This document shows positions 23,109-35,200 of a stretch of 64,000 bases of DNA, in pieces. Numbering within the stretch: the first letter of the stretch is position 1; each line of letters begins with the position of its first letter. The stretch is from Mixophyes australis. Taxonomy: Eukaryota; Chordata; Amphibia; Anura; Limnodynastidae. Location of the stretch: assembly GCA_036250195.1 (NCBI GenBank), contig JAVHZZ010000001.1, positions 394,688,283-394,752,282 of the forward strand. Direction: 5' to 3'. The translations under genes and the position numbers were made by a program. The notes below the pieces were generated by a model. That model saw only the letters and a program-made list of their open reading frames with translations. It made no database searches and was not told the origin of the DNA.

Positions 23109-24665
23109 TCTTCCAGTGTGTTCCTGGTTATTACATAGTATTATTGTTCATTTTTATTTATAAGGTGCCACAAAGTGTTCAGAGCGCCACACAGGCTACA
23201 AACAATAGGACGGTACAATGTAGAACCACGTGGTACAATAAACAAGTAACACTATAACTCTGATAACTCAAAGCACAGCTAATAAGAAATGATGAAAGGG
23301 TGAGGGTGAGCGAGGTATATTCAGCACAAGCTGGAAACCTGTGCCCAAGAGTGTGGGTGCAGCCAATAAGTTACCTGAAAGGGGCAAATAAAAGCAGGTA
23401 GAAAGTAAGCGGACAGAATGCCCAAGAAAGAGGTAGGCAGAGTAGCTGGAGAGCAAAGTTAAAAGTGGTGAAAATAGGGGGAGAGAAGGTCCTGCTCAAT
23501 GGAGCTTTTAATCTACTTGGAAGGGCAGACATATCAATGACATAAGGGGTGAAATGGGCACAAGGATGCAAGGACAGATAGGAAGAGAAGGAGGATGGGG
23601 GATGAAGAGATGAGTCTTGGATATGTGAGTGAGATGAGGTAATCAGAGGGGAGGAGAGTCAATGGTCTTTGGTCGATAGCAGAAGATGGATGGAGTGTTA
23701 ATAGAAATGAGGTTGGAGATGTAGGGAGCTGTGGAGTTTGCGAGAGCCTTGTATGTGAGGGTGAGAATCTTGAAAAGGATTCTATAGCGGAAGGGGAGCC
23801 AGTGTAAGGCTTGGTGGAAGGGGGAATCAGATGTGAAGCTTTGAGAAAGGAAGATAAGTCTAGCAGATCGAAGAGGAGTGAGATGGTAGCAGGGAAGGCC
23901 AGTAAGGAGAAGGTTACAGTAGTCCAGACGATGGTCAATGAGTGGATGAGAGATTTGGTGACATCTTGGGAGAGTAAGGGGCAGATGCGAGCAATGTTGC
24001 ATAACTGGAGGAGGCAGGATTGTCAAGAGATTGAATGTGGTGGGCAAAGGAGAGAAAGGAGTCTAGGATGATACCTAGGCAGTGGAGTTGAGGAATAGAT
24101 GAGATAGATGCTATTGTCAACAGTAATAGAGAGGTCAGAGGGTAAGGAGGTTCTAGTTGGAGAGAAGGCAATGAGTTCAGTTTTGGCAATGTTGAGTTTA
24201 AGAAATCTTTAGGACATCTAGGAGGAAATGGCAGAGAGGCAGACGGACACCTGAGATAGGAGGGAAGGAGGGAGAGAGATCAGGTAATGAGAGGTAGAGT
24301 TTAGTGTCATCGGCATAGAGGTGGTACTAGAGGCCAAAGGAGCTGATGAGATCACCCAGGGAGGAGGTGTAAAGAGAAAAGAGCAAAGGGCCAATTGTGT
24401 CCCTGGCCATACTGGTCCAGTGTGTCCCTATTTGTTTTTTATCTGTTCGGTGTGTGTTACTGGTTATTATATATGTCATCCAGTGTGTTCCTGGTTATTT
24501 CCATTTATCCCATTGTGTTCATGGTTATTACATCTATTCCAATGTGTTCCTGATTTTTAAATCTATTTCAGTGTGTTTATGGTTATTCAATCAATGCCAG
24601 TGTGTTCTGGTAATTACATCTACTCCATGGTGTTCCAGTTTATTCAATTCATGCTAGTGAGCTTC
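23109..24665. repeat. Minisatellite (gtgttcctggttatt) split by a LINE
   Basis: One unit with cagtgtgttcctggttatta occurs at 23114-23135. About seven degenerate ~36-40-bp units (cagtgtgttcctgg, gtgttcatggttatt, gtgtttatggttatt) occupy about 24415-24665. The intervening 23140-24405 is a LINE fragment, so the array appears to have been interrupted by insertion. Confidence 0.7.
23140..24405 (-). mobile_element. CR1/L2-like LINE fragment (3' part of RT)
   Basis: Minus-strand non-LTR retrotransposon remnant. Near 24320 the minus strand encodes YADDTKLYLSLPDL (RT catalytic motif), near 24170-24190 NIAKTELIAFSP, and at 23643-24047 HPLIDHRLDYCNLLLTGLP followed by ALHWLPFRYRILFKILTL. These are the ordered C-terminal RT blocks of CR1/L2-type LINEs. 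The 3' end probably lies near 23140 (ttatttataaggtgccacaa). Frameshifted and 5'-truncated, so non-functional. Confidence 0.88.
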
Positions 24666-24734
24666 GGCTTTTCGCTATCCTGTGTGTACCACAGCATTCA
24701 CACCTGGTTTTGTCTACCTGCCAGTCATCCTTGT

Positions 24735-25200
24735 ACAGAGGGCATGTTAAAAGACGGTGCAGGGGGTTAGGTGAGAGGGACATGAAAGAAGATGGTGCAG
24801 GCAGATAAGTAAGAGGGACATAGGAGAAGATGGTGCTGTGGGATAAGTAAGAAGGACAGGGAAGAAGATGGTGCAGGAGGATAAGTAAGAAGACTATGGG
24901 AGAAGATATTGCAGGACGTTAGGTGAGAGGGCAGGGGATAATCTGGTGCGAGGAATAGGTAATATGGACATGGAAGAAGATGGTGCAGGAGGATGGTTAA
25001 GAGGAATAGGTGAAAAGGTGGTGCAAAGGGTTATGTGAGAGAAACAGGGGAGAAAATGGTTCAGGGGACATAAGTAGGAGGAATAGAGTAGAATATGGTG
25101 CAGGGGATAGGTAAGAGAAATTCAGAAAAGATGGTTCAGATTGGATAGGTAAGAGGAACGAGGAGAAGATGATGCAGGGGGTTAGGTGAGAGGTAAAGTG
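24735..25200. repeat. ~42-bp minisatellite (gaagatggtgcaggngga)
   Basis: About eleven degenerate units with the recurring core gagaagatggtgcagg and the spacer ataagtaagagggacat, 40-45 bp apart. Units drift in sequence, so this is an old array. Confidence 0.88.
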
Positions 25201-26905
25201 TGATGGGAGAGACAGCTTAAGAATGGGAGCATCAGGGATTCAGCTACCATTTTGAGAAAAGTTAATAATGTTTTATAGTGATAGATAAGAGTTAGAGAAA
25301 AGGAGAAGTACTACAGAGAAAATGTAAGAGATTGTGAAGAGGGACATCTGAAGTGACAAATCTGGGCAGGCATAGAAGGGCAAAATCTACAAAATGCCTA
25401 CATTGGTGCTAGAGGAGCATATACTTCAGACCTGGAAATATCCCAGTAGCCAATGTGTCAAATGACTTCTGAGAGGAAGTGTTTAAAAAAAAAATCAAAC
25501 TCCAAATTCCATTCAATTATATTTTCCATACCACCTCTTCTAAATTTTCACTTCGACCACTGACTATAGCTATTTACTTTTATTTCTAAACTGCACTATA
25601 ACAGCAAAGAAATGTATTTGTGTTTCTCAATTGCATATGTCATCTAAGGTGGAAATCAAAAATTGCCTCCCAACATAAAATTCTCATACAAGGCTTGAAG
25701 GATTGTGATTTGGGGAAGCTTCATTGATTTCTGAGTGATGAAGAGTACATAAATAATCTATTATTTGTGTTTCATTTTATAACATACATCAGAATTTAGC
25801 CATAGTTGAATGAGCACACTGACTAGGAACAAAACCTTCCTTCCCCCACTGGAAACATGGCTTGCGATTACTTGTAAAACCAGTCTTGTTTAGTTGGTCA
25901 GTAATTAGCATATGAATGCTGTGAGCAGTGCCTGTGGAAGGTAGTCTCCGCTGTCAAGAAAGGGTTTACACGTGATACAAAGAAGAAGCTCTCTCTTCAT
26001 GCTCTGTCCCCAGCCTGACCAGTCATGCAGACATCTTCTAGCTGGACATGCTCGAAAGTGAGTTGCCTGATGGCCTTCACAGGCCCTGGCTAGTAGGAAA
26101 GATGGAGTTTTTGAATGGAATGAATGAAAGGTGAGTGAGTCTGGATAAATAAATTTTATAAATGTTGTAATGTGTTGTTGAATGGAAGATGGTCGAATCT
26201 GGACGCATATGTATAGAGTACATGAGAATGAATGATCATTTGGCGTTAGTAATATGGAAGTTTATTTGAAGGTACAATTGTACTGAGTTTAGTGCAAGAG
26301 TTATTTCGAGATTGTGTTGGTTTTAAAAGTTAGACCTTGATTTGGTATGGATAGTGTTAACTGCATGCCTTGTAATAATGTTGCAATGTTGTGTAGATAT
26401 AACATAGGTAATGGTATGGTGTTAGTCTGATTTGTATGTGATTGTGTAGTCTAATAAGAGCTGGGCCCTGTTGCTATGAAAGCTGCATTGGCAGTGAATT
26501 GGGCCATTACAGGCACATGTTGTTTGGATGGCTGACTATGTGTTGACTCCTGTAGTGCTGTACAATTCTTGTAGTTCCTGTTGAGTTTGGGATAGATTGT
26601 TGGTTTAAATGGAAGCATTTGTGTTATACATAGTCCTCTGTGGTTCTGTGTTGGTTTAATGTTGTAATGGAGTTTTGTATGGAAATAATTTGCTTTATGC
26701 AGTTTATTGTAAATGAATAGTAAGTGATTGGATTGTTCAGGAAGTGGTCAAATGGTTAAATATAACGTTTTGTTAGACTGTTGGTGTAAAGGGAAAGTAG
26801 AGAAAATGGATCTAGTATCTGGCATGCGTATAAAATGGCTGCCATTTAGAAACTCATCTGAAGGGAATGTGCACATACACAATGCATTCACACATCTAGA
26901 ATAAT
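25201..26905. other. Unassigned spacer
   Basis: No gene recognised. A dispersed repeat with ttgaaggattgtgatttggg at about 25695-25760 recurs at 38287-38345, just beyond element B. Short ORFs only. Confidence 0.4.
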
Positions 26906-26911
26906 AGGTAA

Positions 26912-26965
26912 GCTTCACACACACACACACACACATTCACACACACACACACACACATTCACACA
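26912..26965. repeat. (CA)n microsatellite
   Basis: Two acacacac runs separated by attcacac. Confidence 0.97.
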
Positions 26966-26969
26966 CCTT

Positions 26970-27310
26970 TAGACAATAGTTAGTCAAAACACACACAATG
27001 ACTTGTATATTTATATTACAGGCAATAAATGTAATGTATGGAACCAAAATCTATACTTTATGTAAAATATTGTTACGCTGTTTACTGTTTTATAATACAT
27101 ATATAAGGTTTGCAATTAGAATGCTAACAATACAACACGTTTTAAATAAAACTATATTTTGTGCGTAGTCTTTCTTGAAGATATGAGCATAAGCTATTAT
27201 ATGAATATTGGTCCTGTGGATTTAAGGGAATATAAGAATGATATTTCTTAGGTTAATTTAGAACTACCTTTGTGAGGAGTTGGTTGACGGTAATAGCCAT
27301 ATATTACGGT
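26970..27310. other. No recognised feature
   Basis: AT-rich DNA up to the left target-site duplication of element B. Confidence 0.4.
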
Positions 27311-27477
27311 ATTGAATGTAGAGACGAGCGCACTCGGATTTCGTGAATCCGAGCCCACCCGAACGTTGCCGATCCGAGTCGGATCCGAGACAGATCCGGG
27401 TATGGGCGCCAAATGAAAACCTGAAATCGAGGCTCGGAGTCATAATCACACTGTCGGATCTCGCGATACTCGGATCC

Positions 27478-27507
27478 TATAAATTCCCCGCTAGTCGCCG
27501 CCATCTT
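27478..27507 (+). promoter_or_regulatory. TATA box plus YY1-type motif, element B
   Basis: TATAAATT at 27478-27485 is followed by GCCGCCATCTT at about 27497-27507. Sequence and spacing are conserved with element A. Probably the transposase promoter and initiator region; this is inference. Confidence 0.55.
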
Positions 27508-27559
27508 CACTCGGGCATTGATCAGGGTAGAGGGAGGGTGTGTTAGGTGGTCCTCTGTC

Positions 27560-28580
27560 CTGGTAGATCTCGTGCTGTGCTGTTTAGTTCTGTGCTGTGC
27601 TGTGTTTTGCAGTATCAGTCCAGTGGTGCTGTGTGCTGTGCTCTGTCAATTTTGAGTTCAGTGGTGCTGCTGGGTCCTGTGCTGTGTCCTGTTCAGTCCA
27701 GTGGTGCTGTGTCCTGTGCTCTGTCCTTCTAAGGGCATAGTTATTTCCCCATTATTCCCCATTTTCAAAATTTTTTAAAAAAACTTATAAAAAAAAATAC
27801 AAAAAAAAATTTTATTACAACAAAATTTGCAAAACCAATCCTGCAGTATAAGCCCATTGGTACTGCAATATTACCAAGTTCACACATTCAAGAGTAAAAG
27901 TCCAGTGGTACTGCAATATTACAAAGTTCACACATTTTGCAGTATCAGTCCAGTGGAGCTGTGTCCTGTGCTCTGTCCTTCTGAGTTCAGTGGTGCTGCT
28001 GGGTCCTGTGCTGTGTCCTGTTCAGTCCAGTGGTGCTGTGTCCTGTGCTCTGTGCTTCTAAGGGCATAGTTATTTCCCCATTATTCCCAAGTTTTTAAAA
28101 AATACAAAAAAACTCAAAAAAAAAATACAAAAAAAATAATAAAAAAAAATAATAATTACAACAAAATTTGCAAGACCAATCCTGCAGTATAAGCCCATTG
28201 GTACTGCAATATTACCAAGTTCACACATTCAGCAGTAAAAGTCCAGTGGTACTGCAATATTACAAATTTCACACATTCTGCAGTATCAGTCCAGTGGTGC
28301 TGTGTCCTGTGCTCTGTCCTTCTGAGTTCAGTGGTGCTGCTGGGTCCTGTGCTGTGTCCTGTTCAGTCCAGTGGTGCTGTGTCCTGTGCTCTGTGCTTCT
28401 AAGGGCATAGTTATTTCCCCATTAATCCCAAGTTTTTAAAAAATAAAAAAAAAACTCATAAAAAAAAATACAAAAAAAAATACGAAAAAAAAGTAATTAT
28501 AACAAAATTTGCAAAACCAATCCAGCAGTATAAGTCCATTGGTACTGCAATATTACCAAGTTCACACATTCTGCAGTATC
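27560..28580 (+). repeat. ~330-340-bp repeats in 5' region of element B
   Basis: About three units, marked by aagggcatagttatttcccc at 27731, 28060 and 28401 (spacings 329 and 341). They contain ccagtggtgctgtgtcctgt, A-rich tracts and ttggtactgcaatattacc. Homologous to the array in element A (4080-5310). Confidence 0.93.
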
Positions 28581-28594
28581 TTGTGCTACATATA

Positions 28595-31593
28595 ATGGAG
28601 ACCAAAAATTTGGAGGATAAAGTAGGGAAAGATCAAGACCCACTTCCTCCTAATGCTGAAGCTGCTGCCACTAGTCATGACATAGACGATGAAATGCCAT
28701 CAACGTCTTCTTCCAAGCCCGATGCCCAATCTCCTATTACAGGGCATGTAAAATCCAAAAAGCCCAAGTTAAGTAAAAGTAGCAAAAAGAGAAAATTAAA
28801 ATCATCTGCGGAGAAACATAAAGTTGCCAATATGCCATTTACGACACGGAGTGGCAAGGAATGGCTTAGGCCCTGGCCCGTGTTCATGACTAGTGGTTAA
28901 GCTTCACCCAAGGATCTTAGCCCTCCTCCTCCTCCTCCCCCCCCTACAAAAAATTGAAGACAGTTATGCTGTCAGCAACAAAACAGCAAACAACTCTGCC
29001 TTCTAAAGAGAAATTATCACAAATCCCCAAGGCGAGTCCAAGGGTGTTGGTGGTTGTCAAGCCTGACCTTCCCATCACTGTACGGGAAGAGGTGGCTCGG
29101 GAGGAGGCTATTGATGATGTAGCTGGCGCTGTGGAGGAACTTGATGATGAGGATGGTGATGTGGTTATTGTAAATGAGGCACCAGGGGGGGAAACAGCTG
29201 ATGTCCATGGGATGAAAAAGCCCATCGTCATGCCTGGTCAGAAGACCAAAAAATGCACCTCTTCGGTCTGGAGTTATTTTTATCCAAATCCGGACAACCA
29301 ATGTATGGCCATATGTAGCTTATGTATAGCTCAAATAAGCAGGGGTAAGGATCTTGCCCACCTAGGGACATCCTCCCTTATACGTCACCTGAATAACCTT
29401 CATAGTTCAGTGGTTAGTTCAGGAACTGGGGCTAGGACCGTCATCGGTACAGGGACACCTAAATCCCGAGGTCCAGTTAGATACACACCAGCAACACCCT
29501 CCTCGTCAACTTCCTCCACAATCTCCATCAGATTCAGTCCTGCAGCCCAAGTCAGCAGCCAGACTGAGTCTTCTTCAATACGGGATTCATCCGAGGAATC
29601 CTGCAGCGGTACGCCTACTACTGCCACTGCTGCTCTTGCTGCTGTTAGTCGGTCATCTTCCCAGAGGGGAAGTAGTAAGACCGCTAAGTCTTTCACAAAA
29701 CAATTGACCGTCCAACAGTCGTTTGCCATGACCACAAAATACAATAGCAGTCACCCTATTGCAAAGCGTATAACTGCGGCTGTAACTGCTATGTTGGTGT
29801 TAGACGTCCGCCCGGTGTCCGCCATCAGTGGAGTGGGATTTAGAGGGTTGATGGAGGTATTGTGTCCCCGGTACCAAATCCCGTCGAGATTCCACTTCAC
29901 TAGGCAGGCGATACCATAAATGTACAGAGAAGTACGATCAAGTGTCCTCAGTGCTCTAAAAAATGCGGTTGTACCCACTATCCACTTAACCACGGACATG
30001 TGGACAAGTGGTTCTGGGCAAACGAAGGACTATATGACTGTGACAGCCCACTGGGTAGATGCATCCCCTTCCGCAGCAACAGCAACAGCTGCATCAGTAG
30101 CAGCATCTACAAAACGGCTGCTCGTGCAAAGGCAGGCAACATTGTGTATTACAGGCTTTAATAAGAGGCACAACGCTGATAACATATTAGAGAAACTGAG
30201 GGAAATTATCTCCCAGTGGCTTACCCCACTTAGACTCTCATGGGGATTTGTGGTGTCAGACAATACCAGTAACATTGTGCGGGCATTAAATATGGGCAAT
30301 TTCCAGCACGTCCCATGTTTTGCCCACACCATTAATTTGGTGGTGCAGCATTACCTCAAGAGTGACAGGGGTGTGCAGGAGATGCTAGCGGTGGCGCGCA
30401 AAATTGCTGGACACTTTTGGCATTCAGCCAGTACCTACCGCAGACTAGAGGCACATCAAAAAAGCATGAACCTGCCCTGCCATCACCTCAAACAAGAGGT
30501 TGTGACGCGCTGGAACTCCACCCTCTATATGCTGCAGAGGATGGAGGAGCAGCAAAAGGCCATTCAGACCTACACAGCCACCTACGACATAGGCAAAGGA
30601 GTGGGGATGCGCCTGAGTCAAGCGCAGTGGAGACTGATTCCCGTGTTGTGCAAGGTTCTCCAGCCGTTTGAACTTGCCACACGAGAAGTCAGTTCCGACA
30701 CTGCCAGCTTGAGTCAGGTCATTCCCCTGATCAGGCTGTTGCAGAAGCAGCTGGAGAAAGTGAGGGAGGAGCTGGTAAACCATTGCGATTACACCAAGCA
30801 TGTAGCTCTTGTGGATGTAGCCCTTCGTACGCTTTGCCAGGATCCGAGGGTGGTCACTCTTTAAAAGTCAGAGGAATACATTCTGGCCACCGTGCTCGAT
30901 CCTCGGTTTAAAGCGTATGTTGTGTCTCTGTTTCCGGCGGACACAAGTTAACAGCGGTGCAAAGACCTGCTGGTCAGGATATTGTCCTCTGAAGAGGACC
31001 GTGATATGCCAACAGCTCCACCCTCATTTTCTTCCACATCTATGGCTGCGAGGAAAAAGCTCAGTTTTCCTAAAAGACCCGGTGGCGGGGATGCTGATAA
31101 CATCTGGTCTGGACTGAAGGACCTGCCAACCATTGCAGACATGTCTACTCTCGCTGCATTGGATGCTGTCACAATTGAAAAAATGGTGGAGGATTATTTT
31201 GCTGACACCATCCAAATAGACATGTCAGACAGTCCATATTGTTACTGGCAGGAAAAAAAGGCAGTTTGGAAGCCCCTGTACAAACTGGCTCTATTTTACC
31301 TGAGTTGTCCCCCCTCCAGTGTGTACTCGGAAAGAGTTTTTAGTGCAGCGGGGAACCTGGTCAGTGAGCGGCGAAGGAGGTTGCTTCCTCAGAACGTTGA
31401 AAAAATGATGTTCATAAAAATGAATTATCAATTCCTCAATCAAGTACAGCACTGCCCTCCAGATAGTACAGAGGGACCTGTGGTTGTGGAGTCCAGCGGG
31501 GACGAATTGATAATGTGTGAGGAGGAGGAAGTACACACTGTAGGGGGAGAGGAATCAGAGGTTGAGGATGAGGACGACATCTTTCCTCAGTAG
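28595..31593 (+). pseudogene. hAT transposase, element B (four stops, one frameshift)
   Basis: BED-finger hAT transposase of ~990 codons in its undamaged layout, starting at ATG 28595 (METKNLED). Visible blocks are the BED finger (CSLC, RHLNNLH), QQSFAMTTKY, TTDMWTSGSGQTKDYMTV, SDNTSNIVRAL, CFAHTINLVV, TRWNSTLYML, LATVLDPRF and the dimerisation block SVYSERVFSAAGNL with MMFIKMN near the end. Breaks are TAA at 28898-28900, a frameshift in the C-tract near 28935 (8 C against 9 in element A), TAA at 29917-29919 (AAA in element A), TAA at 30862-30864 and TAA at 30949-30951. All three predicted catalytic residues are still encoded, but no full-length protein can be made. It keeps the ~640 bp that element A lost. 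Confidence 0.95.
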
Positions 31594-31650
31594 AGCCTGT
31601 TTAGTTTGTACAGGGAGAGATGAATTGTTTTTTTGGTGTGGGGGCCCAAA

Positions 31651-31710
31651 CAAACCAATCATTTCAGCCACAGTTGTTTGGTAGGCCCTGTCGCTGAAAT
31701 GATTGGTTTA
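31651..31710 (+). other. Conserved hairpin downstream of transposase (element B)
   Basis: Inverted repeat with arms 31652-31668 and 31693-31709 (AAACCAATCATTTCAGC, 17 bp perfect) and a 24-nt loop, 58 bp downstream of the transposase stop. Same stem and same position as in element A. Confidence 0.85.
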
Positions 31711-31799
31711 TTAAAGTGTGCATGTCCTATTTTAACAACATAAGGGTGGGTGGGAGGGCCCAAGGACAATTCCATCTTGCAACTCTATTTTGGCATTAT

Positions 31800-32010
31800 G
31801 TGACCATTCAACAGTCGTTTGCCATGTTCAAAAAGTAAAACAAAATGTCTACAAATTCAAAAAATTAAACCAAAAGTAAAAATCCCTGTCATAATTTAAA
31901 ACAAGAGGTATTGACGTGCTAGAACTACTGTAGTGTTTATATGTTATAAACACTACACTTGGAAGTTGGAGGAGGTATTGTGGCCCCGGTACCAAATTTA
32001 GTACCGGGGC
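31800..32010 (+). pseudogene. Displaced transposase CDS fragments, element B tail
   Basis: Three short stretches resemble coding sequence of the same element. Around 31808-31826 caacagtcgtttgccatg matches the QQSFAM codons near 29711. Around 31900-31925 aacaagaggt..tgacg.gct.gaact matches 30490-30515. Around 31968-31998 gaggtattgtg.ccccggta matches the VLCPRYQ codons near 29855. They are not in coding order and sit downstream of the stop codon. Confidence 0.6.
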
Positions 32011-32202
32011 CACTCCACTATGCAGTCCAGATAGAGGTGTATCAGATATTAAACAACGTTAAATGTTGCTGCAAAATTTTTAAATAATATTGTGGGGAAC
32101 ACTACACTATGCAGTCCATAAACTTTTTTGGTAGAATTCAGACCCGTGGAGGGTTTTTTAATTATATTGTGGCCCCGGTAAAAAATTGTGTACCAGGGCC
32201 AC
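31980..32202. repeat. Two 34-bp palindromes (GTGGCCCCGGTA)
   Basis: 31980-32013 has a perfect 13-bp stem (GTGGCCCCGGTAC) and an 8-nt centre. 32169-32202 is a degenerate copy. The sequence just after each (cactccacta.gcagtc) becomes the conserved part of the 78-bp satellite. Confidence 0.85.
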
Positions 32203-32269
32203 CCCACTACGTAGTCAAGAAACTTTTTTTTTGGAATTCAGACCCGTGGAGGGTTTTTTAATTATATTG

Positions 32270-35200
32270 TTGGGACCACTCCTCTACGCAGTCCAGGTAC
32301 ATTTTTTGGTGCGATTCAGACAATTTCAGGGTTTTCTTATTATATTGTGGTGACCACTCCTCTACGCAGTGCAGGTACATTTTTTGGTGTAATTAAGACC
32401 AGTTGATGGTTTTCTTATTATATTGTGGTGACCACTCCTCTACGCATTCCAGGTACATTTTTTGGTGGGATTCAGACCATTTGAGGGTTTTTAAATTATA
32501 TTGTGGTGACCACTCCTCTACGCAGTCCAGGTACATTTTTTGATGGGATTCAGACCATTTGAGGGTTTTAAATTATATTGTGGTGACCACTCCTCTACGC
32601 AGTCCAGGTACATTTTTTGGTGTAATTAAGACCAGTTGATGGTTTTCTTATTATATTGTGGTGACCACTCCTCTACGCAGTCCAGGTACAACTTTTGGTG
32701 TAATTAAGACCAGTTGATGGTTTTCTTATTATATTGTGGTGACCACTCCTCTACGCAGTCCAGGTACATTTTTTGGTGTAATTAAGACCAGTTGATGGTT
32801 TTCTTATTATATTGTGGTGACCACTTCTCTACGCAGTCCAGGTAAAATTTTTGGTGTAATTAAGACCAGTTGATGGTTTTCTTATTATATTGTGGTGACC
32901 ACTCCTCTACGCAGTCCAGGTACATTTTTTGGTGGGATTCAGACCATTTGAGGGTTTTTAAATTATATTGTGGTGACCACTCCTCTACGCAGTCCAGATA
33001 CAATTTTTGGTGTAATTAAGACCAGTTGATGGTTTTCTTATTATATTGTGGTGACCACTCCTCTACGCAGTCCAGGTACAATTTTTTGGTGGGATTCAGA
33101 CCATTTGAGGGTTTTTAAATAATATTGTGGTGACCACTCCTCTACGCAGTCCAGGTACATTTTTTGGTGGGATTCAGACCATTTGAGGGTTTTCTTATTA
33201 TATTGTTGTGACCACTCCTGTACGCAGTCCAGGTACATTTTTTGGTGCGATTCAGACCATTTGAGGGTTTTTAAATTATATTGTGGTGACCACTCCTCTA
33301 CGCAGTCCAGGTACATTTTTTGGTGGGATTCAGACCATTTGAGGGTTTTTAAATTATATTGTGGTGACCACTCCTCTACGCAGTCCAGATACAATTTTTG
33401 GTATAATTAAGACCAGTTGATTGTTTTCTTATTATATTGTGGTGACCATTCCTCTATGCAGTCCAGGTACATTTTTTGGTGGGGTTCAGACCATTTGAGG
33501 GTTTTTAAATTATATTGTGGTGAACACTGCTCAATGCAGTCCAGGTACATTTTTTGGTGTAATTAAGACCAGTTGATGGTTTTCTTATTATATTGTGGTG
33601 ACCACTCCTCTACGCAGTCCAGGTACATTTTTTGGTGTAATTAAGACCAGTTGATAGTTTTCTTATTATATTGTGGGGGCCACTCCTCTACGCAGTCCAG
33701 GTACATTTTTTGGTGTAATTAAGACCAGTTGATGGTTTTCTTATTATATTGTGGTGACCACTCCTCTACGCAGTCCAGGTACATTTTTTGGTGTAATTAA
33801 GACCAGTTGATAGTTTTCTTATTATATTGTGGGGGCCACTCCTCTACGCAGTCCAGGTACATTTTTTGGTGTAATTAAGACCAGTTGATGGTTTTCTTAT
33901 TATATTGTGGTGACCATTCCTCTACGCAGTCCAGGTACATTTTTTGGTGTAATTAAGACCAGTTGATGGTTTTCTTAATATATTGTGGTGACCACTCCTC
34001 TACGCAGTCCAGGTACATTTTTTGGTGGGATTCAGACCATTTGAGGGTTTTTAAATTATATTGTGGTGACCACTCCTCTACGCAGTCCAGGTACATTTTT
34101 TGGTGTAATTAAGACCAGTTGATGGTTTTCTTATTATATTGTGGTGACCCCTCCTCTACGTAGTCCAGGTACAATTTTTGGTGTAATTAAGACCAGTTGA
34201 TGGTTTTCTTATTATATTGTGGTGACCACTGCTCTACGCAGTCCAGGTACATTTTTTGGTGTAATTAAGACCAGTTGATGGTTTTCTTATTATATTGTGG
34301 TGACCACTCCTCTACGCAGTCCAGGTACAATTTTTGGTGTAATTAAGACCAGTTGATGGTTTTCTTATTATATTGTGGTGACCACTCCTCTACGCAGTCC
34401 AGGTACATTTTTTGGTGGGATTCAGACCATTTGAGGGTTTTTAAATTATATTGTGGTGACCACTCTTCTACGCAGTCCAGATACAATTTTTGGTGTAATT
34501 AAGACCAGTTGATGGTTTTCTTATTATATTGTGGTGACCACTGCTCTACGCAGTCCAGGTACATTTTTTGGTGTAATTAAGACCAGTTGATGGTTTTCTT
34601 ATTATATTGTGGTGACCACTCCTCTACGCAGTCCAGGTACAATTTTTGGTGTAATTAAGACCAGTTGATGGTTTTCTTATTATATTGTGGTGACCACTCC
34701 TCTACGCAGTCCAGGTACATTTTTTGGTGGAATTCAGACCATTTGAGGGTTTTTAAATTATATTGTGGTGACCACTCTTCTACGCAGTCCAGATACAATT
34801 TTTGGTGTAATTAAGACCAGTTGATGGTTTTCTTATTATATTGTGGTGACCACTCCTCTACGCAGTCCAGGTACATTTTTTGGTGGGATTCAGACCATTT
34901 GAAGGTTTTTAAATTATATTGTGGTGACCACTCCTCTACGCAGTCCAGATACAATTTTTTGTGTAATTAAGACCAGTTGATGGTTTTCTTATTATATTGT
35001 GGTGACCACTCCTCTACGCAGTCCAGGTACATTTTTTGGTGGGATTCAGACCATTTGAAGGTTTTTAAATTATGTTGTGGTGACCACTCCTCTACGCAGT
35101 CCAGGTACATTTTTTGGTGGGATTCAGACCATTTGAGGGTTTTCTTATTATATTGTGGTGACCACTCCTCTACTCAGTCCAGATACAATTTTTGGTGTAA

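Noticed and set aside
26748..26936. Cys/Val-rich ORF at the CA microsatellite
   Set aside because: The repeated Cys-Val codons are just the (CA)n repeat read antisense.
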